Origin: Gemmatimonadaceae bacterium
Lineage (GTDB): Bacteria; Gemmatimonadota; Gemmatimonadetes; Gemmatimonadales; Gemmatimonadaceae
Reading direction: 5' to 3'
Assembly (NCBI GenBank): GCA_016720905.1
Contig: JADKJT010000003.1
Span: forward strand, 186,001 to 250,000
Length of the DNA stretch: 64,000 nt
The notes beneath the pieces are model-generated. The model was not told where the DNA came from. It worked only from the letters and a program-made list of their open reading frames with translations, and made no database searches. Shown piece by piece: positions 25,552 through 33,966 of this stretch. Numbering within the stretch: the first letter of the stretch is position 1; each line of letters begins with the position of its first letter. The translations under genes were made by a program, and so were the position numbers.

Positions 25552-26226
25552 ATGGTCGATGATTCCGTGACGCGGGCGACACCCCACGGCGAACCCGCGC
25601 TTGCGCGTACGGGTGGGCCGTTGGACGCGCGTCTGCCCTTGTCCCTGCTGGAGGCCGTCAAGGCCATCGATACACCTGAGGCTGAACTCGACGCCGAACT
25701 GGTGCATGAACTGCGCAACAAGCGATTCGGTTTGAGCGAGACCGTGCTGTCGCAGATTCGGCGCTACCAGGATGCCGTGCGACGCCAACAGCGCGTGCCG
25801 TTTGACGAGGTGCTCGCGCTGACGCGCCTGATCGGTCGTCGACCTGACGCGGATCTGGCATTCCGCGAAGCCGGACGTCGTTGGGCGCGCGCGGCGATCT
25901 CCACGATCGGCGCCACCAGTCGCAGCGCGGCCACGTCGTTGCCATCGCTGATCGGTCGACCGATTGCGCTGCGTCAACTGCGCCGTCTGGCGCGTCGATT
26001 CATGGATGCGACACTGGTGCGCCAAGGCAGTTCGCTGTTACTGGAAGTGGGATCGCCCGTGTCGGTCGATGCCGGACCGGGTGGCGCGGGGTGCGGCCTG
26101 TATGAGGCGGCCTTCCGTGAATCGTTGCATGTGCTGGCCGACGCCGATGGCGCGGTTGAGCACGTGATGTGTCGCGCCCGCGGTGACGCCCGCTGTCAGT
26201 GGCGTGCCGAGTGGCGCCGACGCTGA
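25552..26226 (+). CDS. Protein with C-terminal V4R-like domain
   Basis: 224 residues. The N-terminal half is helical and charged ('LSLLEAVKAIDTPEAELDAE', 'LSQIRRYQDAVRRQQ'). The C-terminal half resembles a V4R (4-vinyl reductase-like) small-molecule-binding domain ending in the paired-cysteine motif 'CRARGDARCQWRAEW' with Cys-Arg-Ala-Arg-Gly-Asp-x2-Cys. V4R domains act as sensors or as part of tetrapyrrole enzymes; the role here is unknown. GTG 25543 or 25513 are alternative starts. It is followed by the M24 peptidase gene after 28 nt. Confidence 0.65.
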   Translation: MVDDSVTRATPHGEPALARTGGPLDARLPLSLLEAVKAIDTPEAELDAELVHELRNKRFGLSETVLSQIRRYQDAVRRQQRVPFDEVLALTRLIGRRPDADLAFREAGRRWARAAISTIGATSRSAATSLPSLIGRPIALRQLRRLARRFMDATLVRQGSSLLLEVGSPVSVDAGPGGAGCGLYEAAFRESLHVLADADGAVEHVMCRARGDARCQWRAEWRRR

Positions 26227-26254
26227 CCCTGTCCGCCCTTCACCCGCGCTGCTC

Positions 26255-27436
26255 ATGCTGACTGCCGACATGCTTCCGCGCCTCCAGCGTCTGATCGCCG
26301 ACGCGGGGCTCGATGGCTGGTTGCTGTACGATTTTCGCGGCACCAACGCCATCGCGCACGGCATGCTGGGTTTTGACGGCCTCGTGTCGCGGCGCGTGTT
26401 CGCGTTCATCCCGCGCGAAGGCACGCCCATTGGCATACAGCACGCCATCGAACCGGGTCCGTGGGCCCGCTGGCCTGACGCGTGGCCGTTGCGCGTGTAC
26501 AGCGGGTGGCGCGAGTTGGAGCACGAGTTGCACACGCTCGTTGCCGGTAAGCACGTGGCCATGGAGTATTCGGCCGGTGACGCGATTCCGTATCTCGACC
26601 GCATCCCCGCCGGCGTGTTGGAGATGGTGCGCGCCACTGGCGCGACCGTGGTGAGTTCCGGCGAACTGGTGTCGCAGGTGTACGCCACCTGGACGGCGAC
26701 GCAACTGGCGTCGCATACGCGCGCGGCGGAAGTGATTCGCACGATTGCCCTCGAGGCCATTGATCATGCCGGGGCGATGATTGCGGCCGGTACGCCGGTG
26801 GCCGAGCACGAGGTGCAGCAACGGATTCTCGACGCGTTTGCGCGAGCCGGTCTGGAAACAGAACATGGGCCGGATGTGGCCGCGTCGGAGAGTGCCGCCA
26901 ATCCGCACTACGCGCCGTCCGCCCTGACGCCCCGCGTGATACGACGCGGTGATTTGCTGTTGATTGACTTGTGGGCGCGCGAGTCCAACGGTGGTGTGTA
27001 CGCCGACCAGACCTGGATGGCCTCGATGGGGCCGCCGTCGGCACGTGCGATCACCATCTGGGAGGCGGTGCGCGATGCGCGCGATGCCGCGCTGGCGTTG
27101 ATCAGTGCCCGCGTGGCGGCCGGCCAACCGGTGCGTGGCGGCGAGGCGGATGATGCCGCGCGCGCGGTGATCACCACGCGCGGGTTCGGTCCGCAGTTCT
27201 GGCACCGCACCGGGCACAGTATCGACTCGCGCGAACTGCACGGCTCGGGTCCGCAGATCGACAATCTCGAATCGCGCGACGACCGTCTGCTGATTCCCGG
27301 TGTGGGATTCTCCATCGAACCGGGTATCTACCTGCCGGGCGAACTGGGCGTGCGCAGTGAAGTCAACTGTTTTGTGGGAGCGGACGCGTTGCTGGTGACG
27401 CCCGGGGTGGTGCAGCGGGATCTCATCGTCGTCTGA
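26255..27436 (+). CDS. M24 family metallopeptidase (Xaa-Pro aminopeptidase-like)
   Basis: 393 residues: an N-terminal creatinase-like domain (residues 1-150) and a pita-bread catalytic domain. All five metal ligands are present: Asp in 'LLLIDLWARE', Asp in 'GGVYADQTW', His in 'FWHRTGHSID', Glu in 'GFSIEPGIY' and Glu in 'GVRSEVNCF'. It likely removes N-terminal residues ahead of proline in the cytoplasm. ATG 26255 avoids overlap with the upstream gene; an earlier GTG at 26183 is possible. Confidence 0.9.
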   Translation: MLTADMLPRLQRLIADAGLDGWLLYDFRGTNAIAHGMLGFDGLVSRRVFAFIPREGTPIGIQHAIEPGPWARWPDAWPLRVYSGWRELEHELHTLVAGKHVAMEYSAGDAIPYLDRIPAGVLEMVRATGATVVSSGELVSQVYATWTATQLASHTRAAEVIRTIALEAIDHAGAMIAAGTPVAEHEVQQRILDAFARAGLETEHGPDVAASESAANPHYAPSALTPRVIRRGDLLLIDLWARESNGGVYADQTWMASMGPPSARAITIWEAVRDARDAALALISARVAAGQPVRGGEADDAARAVITTRGFGPQFWHRTGHSIDSRELHGSGPQIDNLESRDDRLLIPGVGFSIEPGIYLPGELGVRSEVNCFVGADALLVTPGVVQRDLIVV

Positions 27437-27446
27437 GCGGGCACTG

Positions 27447-28328
27447 ATGCGCTCCCGGGGCCGGTTTGCGCGGCGTGTTGGTCAGGTCGCGTCGGTCCTG
27501 ATGCTGGGCAACGCCTGTCGGGAGTCGCCGCCCGATGCCGCGGTGACGGGCCGTGTCGCTGACGTGCCCGCATCGCGTGGCTCTGTCGACAATTTAGAGG
27601 TCCGCGACCTGCCGCCTGACAGCGCGCTGCGGGCCCTGTGGGGCGCAGGCGCGCGCTATGTCGTGGTGACGGACACGTCGGCTTTGCACGGCGGCACAAT
27701 TGTCGGAACGCTTGAAGCGCCGGCCGGACTGACCGGCGACTCCGCCATCACGCCCACGCACGACTTGAATGTGTGCAAGCCATTCACCGACACGCGAACG
27801 CCGTCCCAGGACGGCGGCGCAGGGAACGCCGTGGTGTGGCTGGTGGGCGTGACGACCGGGCCGCCGCTCAACGCCTCACGTCGGGCAGCGCTGACACTCG
27901 ATCGCTGTCGGCTTGAGCCGCGCGTGCAACGCATGGCGCTTGGCGGCACCCTGCAGGTGACCTCGCGCGATGCGATGTCGTCGCGCCTGCGGTTTGTCGA
28001 CGTGGGGGATGCCACCACGATCCGCGCGCAGGTGATGCTGACGGATGCCGGGCAAGTCGTGCCAACGGGCGAGGTGGCGGCGACGGCGGGGCTGGTGGAG
28101 GTCCGTGACGACAAGCACCCGTGGGTTCGCGCCTTCATCGCCGTGGCCCCGCATCCGTTTGTGGCCATCACGTCATCGAACGGGACGTTTCGATTTGACA
28201 GTGTGCCCGAGGGCACCTACACGCTGGTGGTGTGGCAGGAACAGCTGGGAGTCCGCACGCAGGTCCTCCAGGTGCACCGTGGCGTTGAGGTGAGGGTGAG
28301 GATGAAGTACCTGGTACCTAGTACCTAG
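27447..28328 (+). CDS. Secreted plastocyanin-like/carboxypeptidase-regulatory-like protein
   Basis: 293 residues with a basic N-terminus and short hydrophobic stretch ending near 'LMLGNACRES', which resembles a lipoprotein signal but is not a textbook lipobox. The middle has the cupredoxin-like pattern of a family annotated near methylamine-utilisation proteins: 'LNVCKPFTD', 'AVVWLVGV', 'LTLDRCRLEPRVQ' and 'GGTLQVTSRDAMSSRLRF'. The C-terminal part ('SSNGTFRFDSVPEGTYTLVV') is a carboxypeptidase-regulatory beta-sandwich. The last few residues (about seven) are encoded by GTAC array 2, so the original stop is probably lost. Confidence 0.7.
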   Translation: MRSRGRFARRVGQVASVLMLGNACRESPPDAAVTGRVADVPASRGSVDNLEVRDLPPDSALRALWGAGARYVVVTDTSALHGGTIVGTLEAPAGLTGDSAITPTHDLNVCKPFTDTRTPSQDGGAGNAVVWLVGVTTGPPLNASRRAALTLDRCRLEPRVQRMALGGTLQVTSRDAMSSRLRFVDVGDATTIRAQVMLTDAGQVVPTGEVAATAGLVEVRDDKHPWVRAFIAVAPHPFVAITSSNGTFRFDSVPEGTYTLVVWQEQLGVRTQVLQVHRGVEVRVRMKYLVPST

Positions 28329-28418
28329 TACTCAGTACTTAGTACCTAGTACTCAGTACTTAGTACCTGGTACTGAGTACTTAGTACCTGGTACTTGGTA
28401 CTGTGTACTGTGTACTTA
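28307..28418. repeat. GTAC heptamer array 2
   Basis: Sixteen uninterrupted 7-bp units (DGTACYB; mostly AGTACCT, AGTACTT, AGTACTC, GGTACTG) fill the gap between two convergent genes. The stop codons of both genes lie inside the array. Because GTAC is its own complement, neighbouring units can pair, and a transcript from either strand could fold into hairpins. Confidence 0.97.
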
Positions 28419-30198
28419 CCAGACTCGCGTACTGTCCGCCCTCTCGGCGCATCAGTTCGTCGTGCTTGCCGACTTCCACGATCGATCCGCCGTCGAGCAC
28501 GACCACGCGATGGGCGCGGCGCACCGTGCTCATGCGATGCGCAATGAGGAGGGTGGTGCGACCCTGCAGAAGTTCCTCCAGGGCTTCCTCGACGAAACGC
28601 TCGCTTTCGTTGTCCAAGCTGGACGTGGCTTCGTCGAGAATCACCACGGCGGGATTCTTGAGAAACACCCGAGCGATGGCGATGCGCTGGCGCTGTCCAC
28701 CTGAGAGCTTGACGCCGCGCTCGCCGACGCGCGTGTCCCATCCACCGGGGAGACGCTCAATAAACTCGAGTGCATGGGCCGCTCGTGCCGCCTGCACCAC
28801 GTCGGCGTCGCTGGCCTCGGGCCTGGCGTAGATGATATTCTCGCGAATCGTGCCGCTGAACAACACGGGTTCCTGCGGCACGATGCCGATCGCGCCGCGC
28901 AGCGATTCCAGTGAAAGCTGCCGCACGTCGATGCCATCCAGCGTGATGCGCCCTTCGGACACGTCCCAGAAACGCGGGAGCAGGCTGGCGACGGTAGTCT
29001 TGCCGCCGCCCGATCGCCCCACCAGCGCCAGCACTTCTCCCGGGGCAATGGTCAGCGTCAACTCGCGAATGACCATGGGCAGGTCGTCGGCGTAGCGGAA
29101 CGACACCGCCTCGTAGGCCACGGCACCGCGCACCGGCGTGAGCAGCGCGCGCGGCCGCGCGGGATCGCGCACGGTGGCCTGCGTGTCCAGCAATTCAAAC
29201 ACGCGGGTTGCCGCGCCCAGGGCTTCCTGGAACGACCCGAACAGGGTGGCCAGCGAACCGACGGCGGCGGCCACGGTCAATGCATAAAACAGGAACGACA
29301 CCAGCGCTCCGGCCGTCAGGCGACTGTTCAACACCTGCACACCGCCTTGCCACATGACCGCCACCACCGCCGCAAACGCGACGAAACCCACGATGCCGAA
29401 AAACGCCGCGCGGAGTTGCGCGCGCTGCACGGCGGCCATGACGACATCGCGCAACAGCTCGCCGAATCGGGCGATCTCCTGCTTTTCGCGCGTAAAGCTC
29501 TGCACGATACGAATGGCGCCGAACGCCTCGTCGGCCGTGCCCATGGCGCTCGCCACCCGATCCTGCACACCGATGCTGGCTTTGCGCAGGGCCCGACCAA
29601 AGACGATGGCCGCGCCGACCACCAACGGCACCACCGCCAGGGTGGTGAGCGTGAGGTGCGGATTGGTCACCGTGAGCATCAGGATGCCGCCGACCAGAAA
29701 CAGCGACTGTCGGGAGAGTTCGGAGATCCACGAGCCGAGCAACGACTGCAGCAGTCCGAGATCGCTGGACAACCGGCTGGTGAGTTCACCGGTGCGGCGT
29801 TCCGTGAAAAACGACGGCGAGAGACGGATGAGATGCGCGAACGTTTGTTCGCGCAGGGTGGCGATGATCCGTTCGGTGGTCGCGCTGAGCAGATAGACCT
29901 GCACGAAGTTCATCACGGCCTGCACGGCGAACACGCCCAGCAGCACCAGCGCCACCCGATTGAGTGCCACGCGATCCTTGAGCTCGAACGCGGCGTCGAG
30001 GAGGTAGCGAAGCACCAGCGGAAAGACCAGGCCGGCGGCGGCCGCGATCAGCAGGCAGACCGCCGCCAGGGCCAGACGCGCGCGATATGGGCGAAGCAGC
30101 GGGAGCAACCGCGCGAGGGGGCGCGGCGACAGGAATTTTCGGCGGGGTGCCTCGCGCCGGGCCTCAGCCAAGGGCGCGATCCACGGCCATGGCGACAA
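28381..30198 (-). CDS. ABC exporter half-transporter (MsbA-like permease plus ATPase)
   Basis: 605 residues. Residues 40-330 form the six-helix ABC_membrane domain ('RPYRARLALAAVCLLIAAAA', 'FFTERRTGELTSRLSSDLG'). The ATPase domain carries Walker A 'GRSGGGKTT', Q-loop 'IGIVPQEPVLFSG', signature 'KLSGGQRQRIAIAR', Walker B 'AVVILDEATSSLD' and the switch histidine in 'LLIAHRMST'. It would dimerise to export a lipid or drug-like substrate. The final ~12 codons ('STQYTVPSTRY') come from GTAC array 2. The start overlaps CtaB by 35 nt. Confidence 0.92.
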   Translation of the reverse strand: MSPWPWIAPLAEARREAPRRKFLSPRPLARLLPLLRPYRARLALAAVCLLIAAAAGLVFPLVLRYLLDAAFELKDRVALNRVALVLLGVFAVQAVMNFVQVYLLSATTERIIATLREQTFAHLIRLSPSFFTERRTGELTSRLSSDLGLLQSLLGSWISELSRQSLFLVGGILMLTVTNPHLTLTTLAVVPLVVGAAIVFGRALRKASIGVQDRVASAMGTADEAFGAIRIVQSFTREKQEIARFGELLRDVVMAAVQRAQLRAAFFGIVGFVAFAAVVAVMWQGGVQVLNSRLTAGALVSFLFYALTVAAAVGSLATLFGSFQEALGAATRVFELLDTQATVRDPARPRALLTPVRGAVAYEAVSFRYADDLPMVIRELTLTIAPGEVLALVGRSGGGKTTVASLLPRFWDVSEGRITLDGIDVRQLSLESLRGAIGIVPQEPVLFSGTIRENIIYARPEASDADVVQAARAAHALEFIERLPGGWDTRVGERGVKLSGGQRQRIAIARVFLKNPAVVILDEATSSLDNESERFVEEALEELLQGRTTLLIAHRMSTVRRAHRVVVLDGGSIVEVGKHDELMRREGGQYASLVSTQYTVPSTRY

Positions 30199-31072
30199 AC
30201 AGCAACGCGAGATACAGCAGCGAGTACTTGTACACCCACCACGCCGGACCTGACCACGGTGTTCCCGCCCTGGCGGCGCTCAGGATGCGCAGCACGCCCC
30301 CCATGAGCAACGCCCCCAGCACCACGGCCGACACCAGGTAGATCAGGCCGAAGGCGCCGAAGAGCACGGGCAGCAGTGTGAGCACCAGCAGAATCACCGT
30401 GTACCACACCATCTGGTGCATCGTTTCACGTTCCCCCCACACCAGCGGCGCCATCGGCACGCCCGCGCGGCCGTAGTCCACCTGTTTGAGCAACGCGAGC
30501 GCCCAGAAATGTGGCGGCGTCCAGTAGAACACGATGAGGAACAGACAGAGCGCGGTCACATCAAGCGTGCCGGTGACGGCGGCCCAACCCACCAATGGAG
30601 GAAATGCCCCTGCCGCACCGCCGATGACGATGTTCTGCGGTGACGTGCGCTTGAGCCACCGCGTGTAGATGAACACGTAGAAATTGAATCCCGCCAGCGC
30701 GAGGCCCGCCGTCAGCACATTCACGAATTGCGCCAGCATCCACGTGGCGAACGTGGCGCAGGCAATGCCGAACGCGAGCACCTGAATGGGCGACATGCGT
30801 CCACTGGGGATCGGACGCAATCGGGTACGCGCCATAACGTCATCGATGTCGCGATCGAGATACATGTTGACTGCGTTCGCCCCGCCGGCCATCAGGTAGC
30901 CCCCAATGGACACCAGCAGCACGGTCAGCCAGGATGGCGATCCAGCGGCATACATGGGCGCCACGGTCGTCACCAGCAATAGCGAGATAATGCGCGGCTT
31001 GGTGAGCGAGATGAGATCGCGCGACAGCGTCGGCGGCACGTCCCCTTGCGGCGCCACGGGTACACTGGTCAT
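30164..31072 (-). CDS. ctaB: Protohaem IX farnesyltransferase (haem O synthase)
   Basis: 302 residues, polytopic UbiA-family prenyltransferase that adds a farnesyl group to haem B to make haem O. The prenyl-diphosphate/Mg motif is 'NMYLDRDIDDVMARTRLRP', and the second conserved block is 'YTRWLKRTSPQNIVIGGAAG' with 'GAFPPLVGW'. 'WTPPHFWALAL' is diagnostic of haem O synthases. ATG 31072 overlaps the CtaA stop (ATGA), so haem O is made beside the enzyme that uses it. Confidence 0.95.
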   Translation of the reverse strand: MTSVPVAPQGDVPPTLSRDLISLTKPRIISLLLVTTVAPMYAAGSPSWLTVLLVSIGGYLMAGGANAVNMYLDRDIDDVMARTRLRPIPSGRMSPIQVLAFGIACATFATWMLAQFVNVLTAGLALAGFNFYVFIYTRWLKRTSPQNIVIGGAAGAFPPLVGWAAVTGTLDVTALCLFLIVFYWTPPHFWALALLKQVDYGRAGVPMAPLVWGERETMHQMVWYTVILLVLTLLPVLFGAFGLIYLVSAVVLGALLMGGVLRILSAARAGTPWSGPAWWVYKYSLLYLALLFVAMAVDRALG

Positions 31073-32058
31073 GTCGTGACGCTCGCGGACATCGGTGATG
31101 GCGCCGACGCGTGCGAACGACCCGTCGCCATCGCGCTGTGTCCGGCGGCGATCCTCGCCAGGTACATCATGGCGCACGCCGTGACCCAGATGAGGATACC
31201 GGTCGCTTGGTGCAGCGACCGCACGACGCCGGGGAATCCGCCCGTCACCATCCAACCGGCCCAGACGATTTGCAGCACCCCCAAGCCCATGGCGCACCAC
31301 GCGGCGCGGAGCACCACCGACGCCTCGCCGCGTTGACGAAACACAAACGGCAACGAGCCAAGGTGCAACACCAGCAGATAGGCCAGAATGCGATGCGTGA
31401 GCTGCACATGTTGCGCGGCACCGCCCAGGGAGCCTTCACCGCACAGCGGAAACCCGGCACAGGCCACCGCGGCGCCCGGGATCTTGGCGGTGAGTCCACC
31501 CATGAGGACCACCAGCAATGCACCAATGGCCGCACCGAGCGCGCCGTTGGCGGCCTTCCGTGTGCCGGATTGCCCGATGACGGATCTGCCGCCCAGCCCG
31601 CCGGCGCGAATGGTGGCCACCGTCAACACGGCCAGCAGTGACGCTGCGAGGAGTTTGTGGACCACCGTGGCCCACGGCGGGTTTCCCGTGAACACGGTCA
31701 CCGCGCCGAACAGCGCCGGTGCGAACCACAACCCCAGCGCCAGTTTCGCGACGGGCAACACGCCACCTGAGCCGCCAACCGACCCATCGGCGCGGGCGCG
31801 CCACGCCGCGAGCACCAGCCACGCAATCGAGGCGAACAGCGCGATGGCCAGATAGCGGTGCATCACCTCGATGACGAGATCCATGCGCTCAAACGGCGGA
31901 AACCAGTAGCCGTAGCATTTGGGCCAATGGTCGCCGCACCCCATGCCGGAGCCGGAGATGCGCACGATGGCCCCGAATACGATGTGCACCAGGGCGACGC
32001 CCAGTGCGACGTACGCAGATCGACGAACGGGCGCGGAAGGCAGAACGTATGCGGACAT
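31069..32058 (-). CDS. ctaA: Haem A synthase (COX15/CtaA)
   Basis: 329 residues with eight hydrophobic helices in two similar halves. It oxidises the haem O methyl group to make haem A for cytochrome oxidase. Conserved histidines appear in 'EVMHRYLA', 'VVHKLLAA', 'QLTHRILAYL' and 'SLHQATGIL'. The first extracytoplasmic loop has the paired cysteines of 'GMGCGDHWPKCYG', the regulatory/catalytic pair in this group. A TATATA box lies 4 nt before the ATG. Coupled to ctaB. Confidence 0.93.
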   Translation of the reverse strand: MSAYVLPSAPVRRSAYVALGVALVHIVFGAIVRISGSGMGCGDHWPKCYGYWFPPFERMDLVIEVMHRYLAIALFASIAWLVLAAWRARADGSVGGSGGVLPVAKLALGLWFAPALFGAVTVFTGNPPWATVVHKLLAASLLAVLTVATIRAGGLGGRSVIGQSGTRKAANGALGAAIGALLVVLMGGLTAKIPGAAVACAGFPLCGEGSLGGAAQHVQLTHRILAYLLVLHLGSLPFVFRQRGEASVVLRAAWCAMGLGVLQIVWAGWMVTGGFPGVVRSLHQATGILIWVTACAMMYLARIAAGHSAMATGRSHASAPSPMSASVTT

Positions 32059-32062
32059 GGTG

Positions 32063-32068
32063 TATATA
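32063..32068 (-). promoter_or_regulatory. -10-like box (TATATA) immediately before ctaA
   Basis: TATATA ends 4 nt from the ctaA ATG with no Shine-Dalgarno. It also lies only 10 nt after the upstream small gene, so ctaA may have its own, possibly leaderless, transcript. Confidence 0.35.
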
Positions 32069-32078
32069 AGTCGTCGAC

Positions 32079-32366
32079 TCAGGCCCGCGGGGCTGTCACT
32101 GGGAGCACGCCACGCGATGAGGACGGATTCGATGTCGGGGATGCGGCTGGATGCAACTGGCGCCACGTGAACACGAATGCCGCGGTCAGCAGCACGACCG
32201 GGAGCAGCACCCACATGATCTCCTGGGCGCGACGCGGCACCGGCACGTGCGGAGAACTCGTCCCGGTTGGAATGACCTTCCAGACCGCCCGCACGATGAA
32301 ATACTGGGCGACGATACAGGCGGCCGCCGCGATCCAGAACAGTACGTCGAGGGAGAGGGATGTCAT
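32079..32366 (-). CDS. Small two-helix membrane protein in the haem A operon
   Basis: 95 residues with two transmembrane helices ('LFWIAAAACIVAQYFIVRAV' and 'IMWVLLPVVLLTAAFVF') and a short Pro/Ser-rich tail. The layout resembles small cytochrome-oxidase-associated subunits, and it sits 20 nt upstream of ctaA on the same strand. I do not recognise a family; a role in oxidase assembly is inferred from place only. Confidence 0.65.
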   Translation of the reverse strand: MTSLSLDVLFWIAAAACIVAQYFIVRAVWKVIPTGTSSPHVPVPRRAQEIMWVLLPVVLLTAAFVFTWRQLHPAASPTSNPSSSRGVLPVTAPRA

Positions 32367-32443
32367 GACGGGAGAAACCTAGACGCTGACGCTTCCCGAC
32401 GGACCCCCCGTGCGGTGAGGCGTGCGAAGGAGTAGCATTGCGC

Positions 32444-33841
32444 ATGACTCCGCCTCCTGTGTCTCCGGCGTCGCGCGCGCCGACATCGCTTCCCACGGCA
32501 CTGCCTCGCCGCCTTGGCCTCTGGAGCGCCATCGCGGTGGTGATCGGCACCACCATCGGCTCCGGCATCTTTCGATCGCCGGCCGGGATTGCCGACAAGC
32601 TGCCCGGACCGCTTCCGCTCATCTCCGTCTGGGTCATCGGCGGCATATTCGCGCTCTGCGGCGCCATCACGCTGGCCGAGGTCGCCGGTGCGCTGCCGGA
32701 AACCGGTGGCTACTTCGTGTTCATTCGCGAAGGATGGGGGCGATTGCCGGCGTTTCTGTATGGCTGGACCGAGTTGGTGATCATCCGTGCGGCCGCACTG
32801 GGCGGTATTTCGCTGACGTTTGCCGAATATCTGTTGCGGGGGCTGGGGTTCAACCCGAGTATCGCGCCCTATGACACCTATGCGCACTGGGTGGCGGCGC
32901 TGGCGCTGGGGTTGATGGCCACCGTGAACATCGTGGGGCTGCGATGGGGCGCTCTGGTGCAGAATGTCACCACAATCGCCAAATACGGCGGGCTGCTGCT
33001 GATCGTGGCGCTGGCCTTTTCGTTGGGGCTCCCGCAAACGGGCGGGCATTTCACTCCGGCGGCGCCACCGGGGAGCTTTTCGGTGCGGGCGTTCGGGCTG
33101 GCTCTGGTATCGGTGTTGTGGGCCTACGACGGGTGGGGCGATCTCACCAAGGTGGGTGGTGAGGTGGCCGATCCCCGTCGCACACTCCCGCGGGCGATCA
33201 TTTGGGGCACCCTGGCCATCATCCTGATTTATGTGCTGGCCAATGTGGCGTATCTGTCGGTGCTCACCGTGGACGAGATCCGTGGCGCGCGTCTGGTGGC
33301 GGCGGACGTGGCCGAGAAGCTCATCGGTCCGGTGGGTGTGACGTTGGTCTCGATCACGGTGTTGCTTTCCACGTTTGGATCCGTGAACGGATCGCTGCTG
33401 ACCGGCCCGCGGATCTTCTTCGCCATGGCGGATGACGGCCTGTTTTTCCGGCAAGTGGCAAAAGTCCATCCTCGGTTTCAGACGCCGTACGTGGCGATCA
33501 CATTGGCGGCGAGCATCGGCATCGGGTTCGTACTGTTGCGCTCGTTTGAACAGCTGGCGGACATCTTTGTGACCGCGTCGCTCGTGTTCTACATCCTCAG
33601 CGTGGGCGCGATCTTTCGGCTTCGGCGCCGTCCGGACTGGAATCCGCCCATGCGGGTGCCGCTGTATCCGATTGCCCCGGTGCTGTTTTGCGCCGCGACC
33701 CTGTTTCTGCTGATCAATGCGCTGCTCGACCCGAACCAGCGGTGGGGGACCATCGGGGTGCTGGGTGTAATCGCGGTCGGCATTCCCGTCTACTATGTCA
33801 CCGTGGGCCGGAGTGGGCGGGCCAATGTGCATCGTGACTGA
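32444..33841 (+). CDS. APC-superfamily amino acid permease
   Basis: 465 residues, about twelve helices. The first helix carries the substrate-binding 'VVIGTTIGSGIFRSPAGIA'. Also typical are 'EVAGALPETGGYFVFIREGWG', 'VLWAYDGWGDLTKVGGEV' and 'NGSLLTGPRIFFAMADDGLF'. These fit the LAT/YjeH-like branch that moves amino acids with protons or by exchange. AAGGAG at 32427-32432 lies 11 nt from ATG 32444; an in-frame TTG at 32438 has better spacing and is a possible start. Confidence 0.9.
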   Translation: MTPPPVSPASRAPTSLPTALPRRLGLWSAIAVVIGTTIGSGIFRSPAGIADKLPGPLPLISVWVIGGIFALCGAITLAEVAGALPETGGYFVFIREGWGRLPAFLYGWTELVIIRAAALGGISLTFAEYLLRGLGFNPSIAPYDTYAHWVAALALGLMATVNIVGLRWGALVQNVTTIAKYGGLLLIVALAFSLGLPQTGGHFTPAAPPGSFSVRAFGLALVSVLWAYDGWGDLTKVGGEVADPRRTLPRAIIWGTLAIILIYVLANVAYLSVLTVDEIRGARLVAADVAEKLIGPVGVTLVSITVLLSTFGSVNGSLLTGPRIFFAMADDGLFFRQVAKVHPRFQTPYVAITLAASIGIGFVLLRSFEQLADIFVTASLVFYILSVGAIFRLRRRPDWNPPMRVPLYPIAPVLFCAATLFLLINALLDPNQRWGTIGVLGVIAVGIPVYYVTVGRSGRANVHRD

Positions 33842-33858
33842 TCGGATACTGACTTTTC

Positions 33859-33886
33859 TTGTGCGCGGTCGGCGGTAGTCCTAGCT
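33859..33886 (+). promoter_or_regulatory. Putative promoter TTGTGC-N16-CTAGCT for the TonB receptor
   Basis: The -10 part reads CTAGCTTTG, which also fits the TAnnTTTG box known from Bacteroidetes. It leaves an 80-nt leader before ATG 33967. The rest of the 125-bp gap holds nothing else I can name. Confidence 0.4.
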
Positions 33887-33966
33887 TTGACGCTTGTCGT
33901 TTCCCGGGAGGCATCGGGGGGCGGCTCGCTCCACCTTTTTGCACACTCTCCTCCGAGTTTCAGAAA

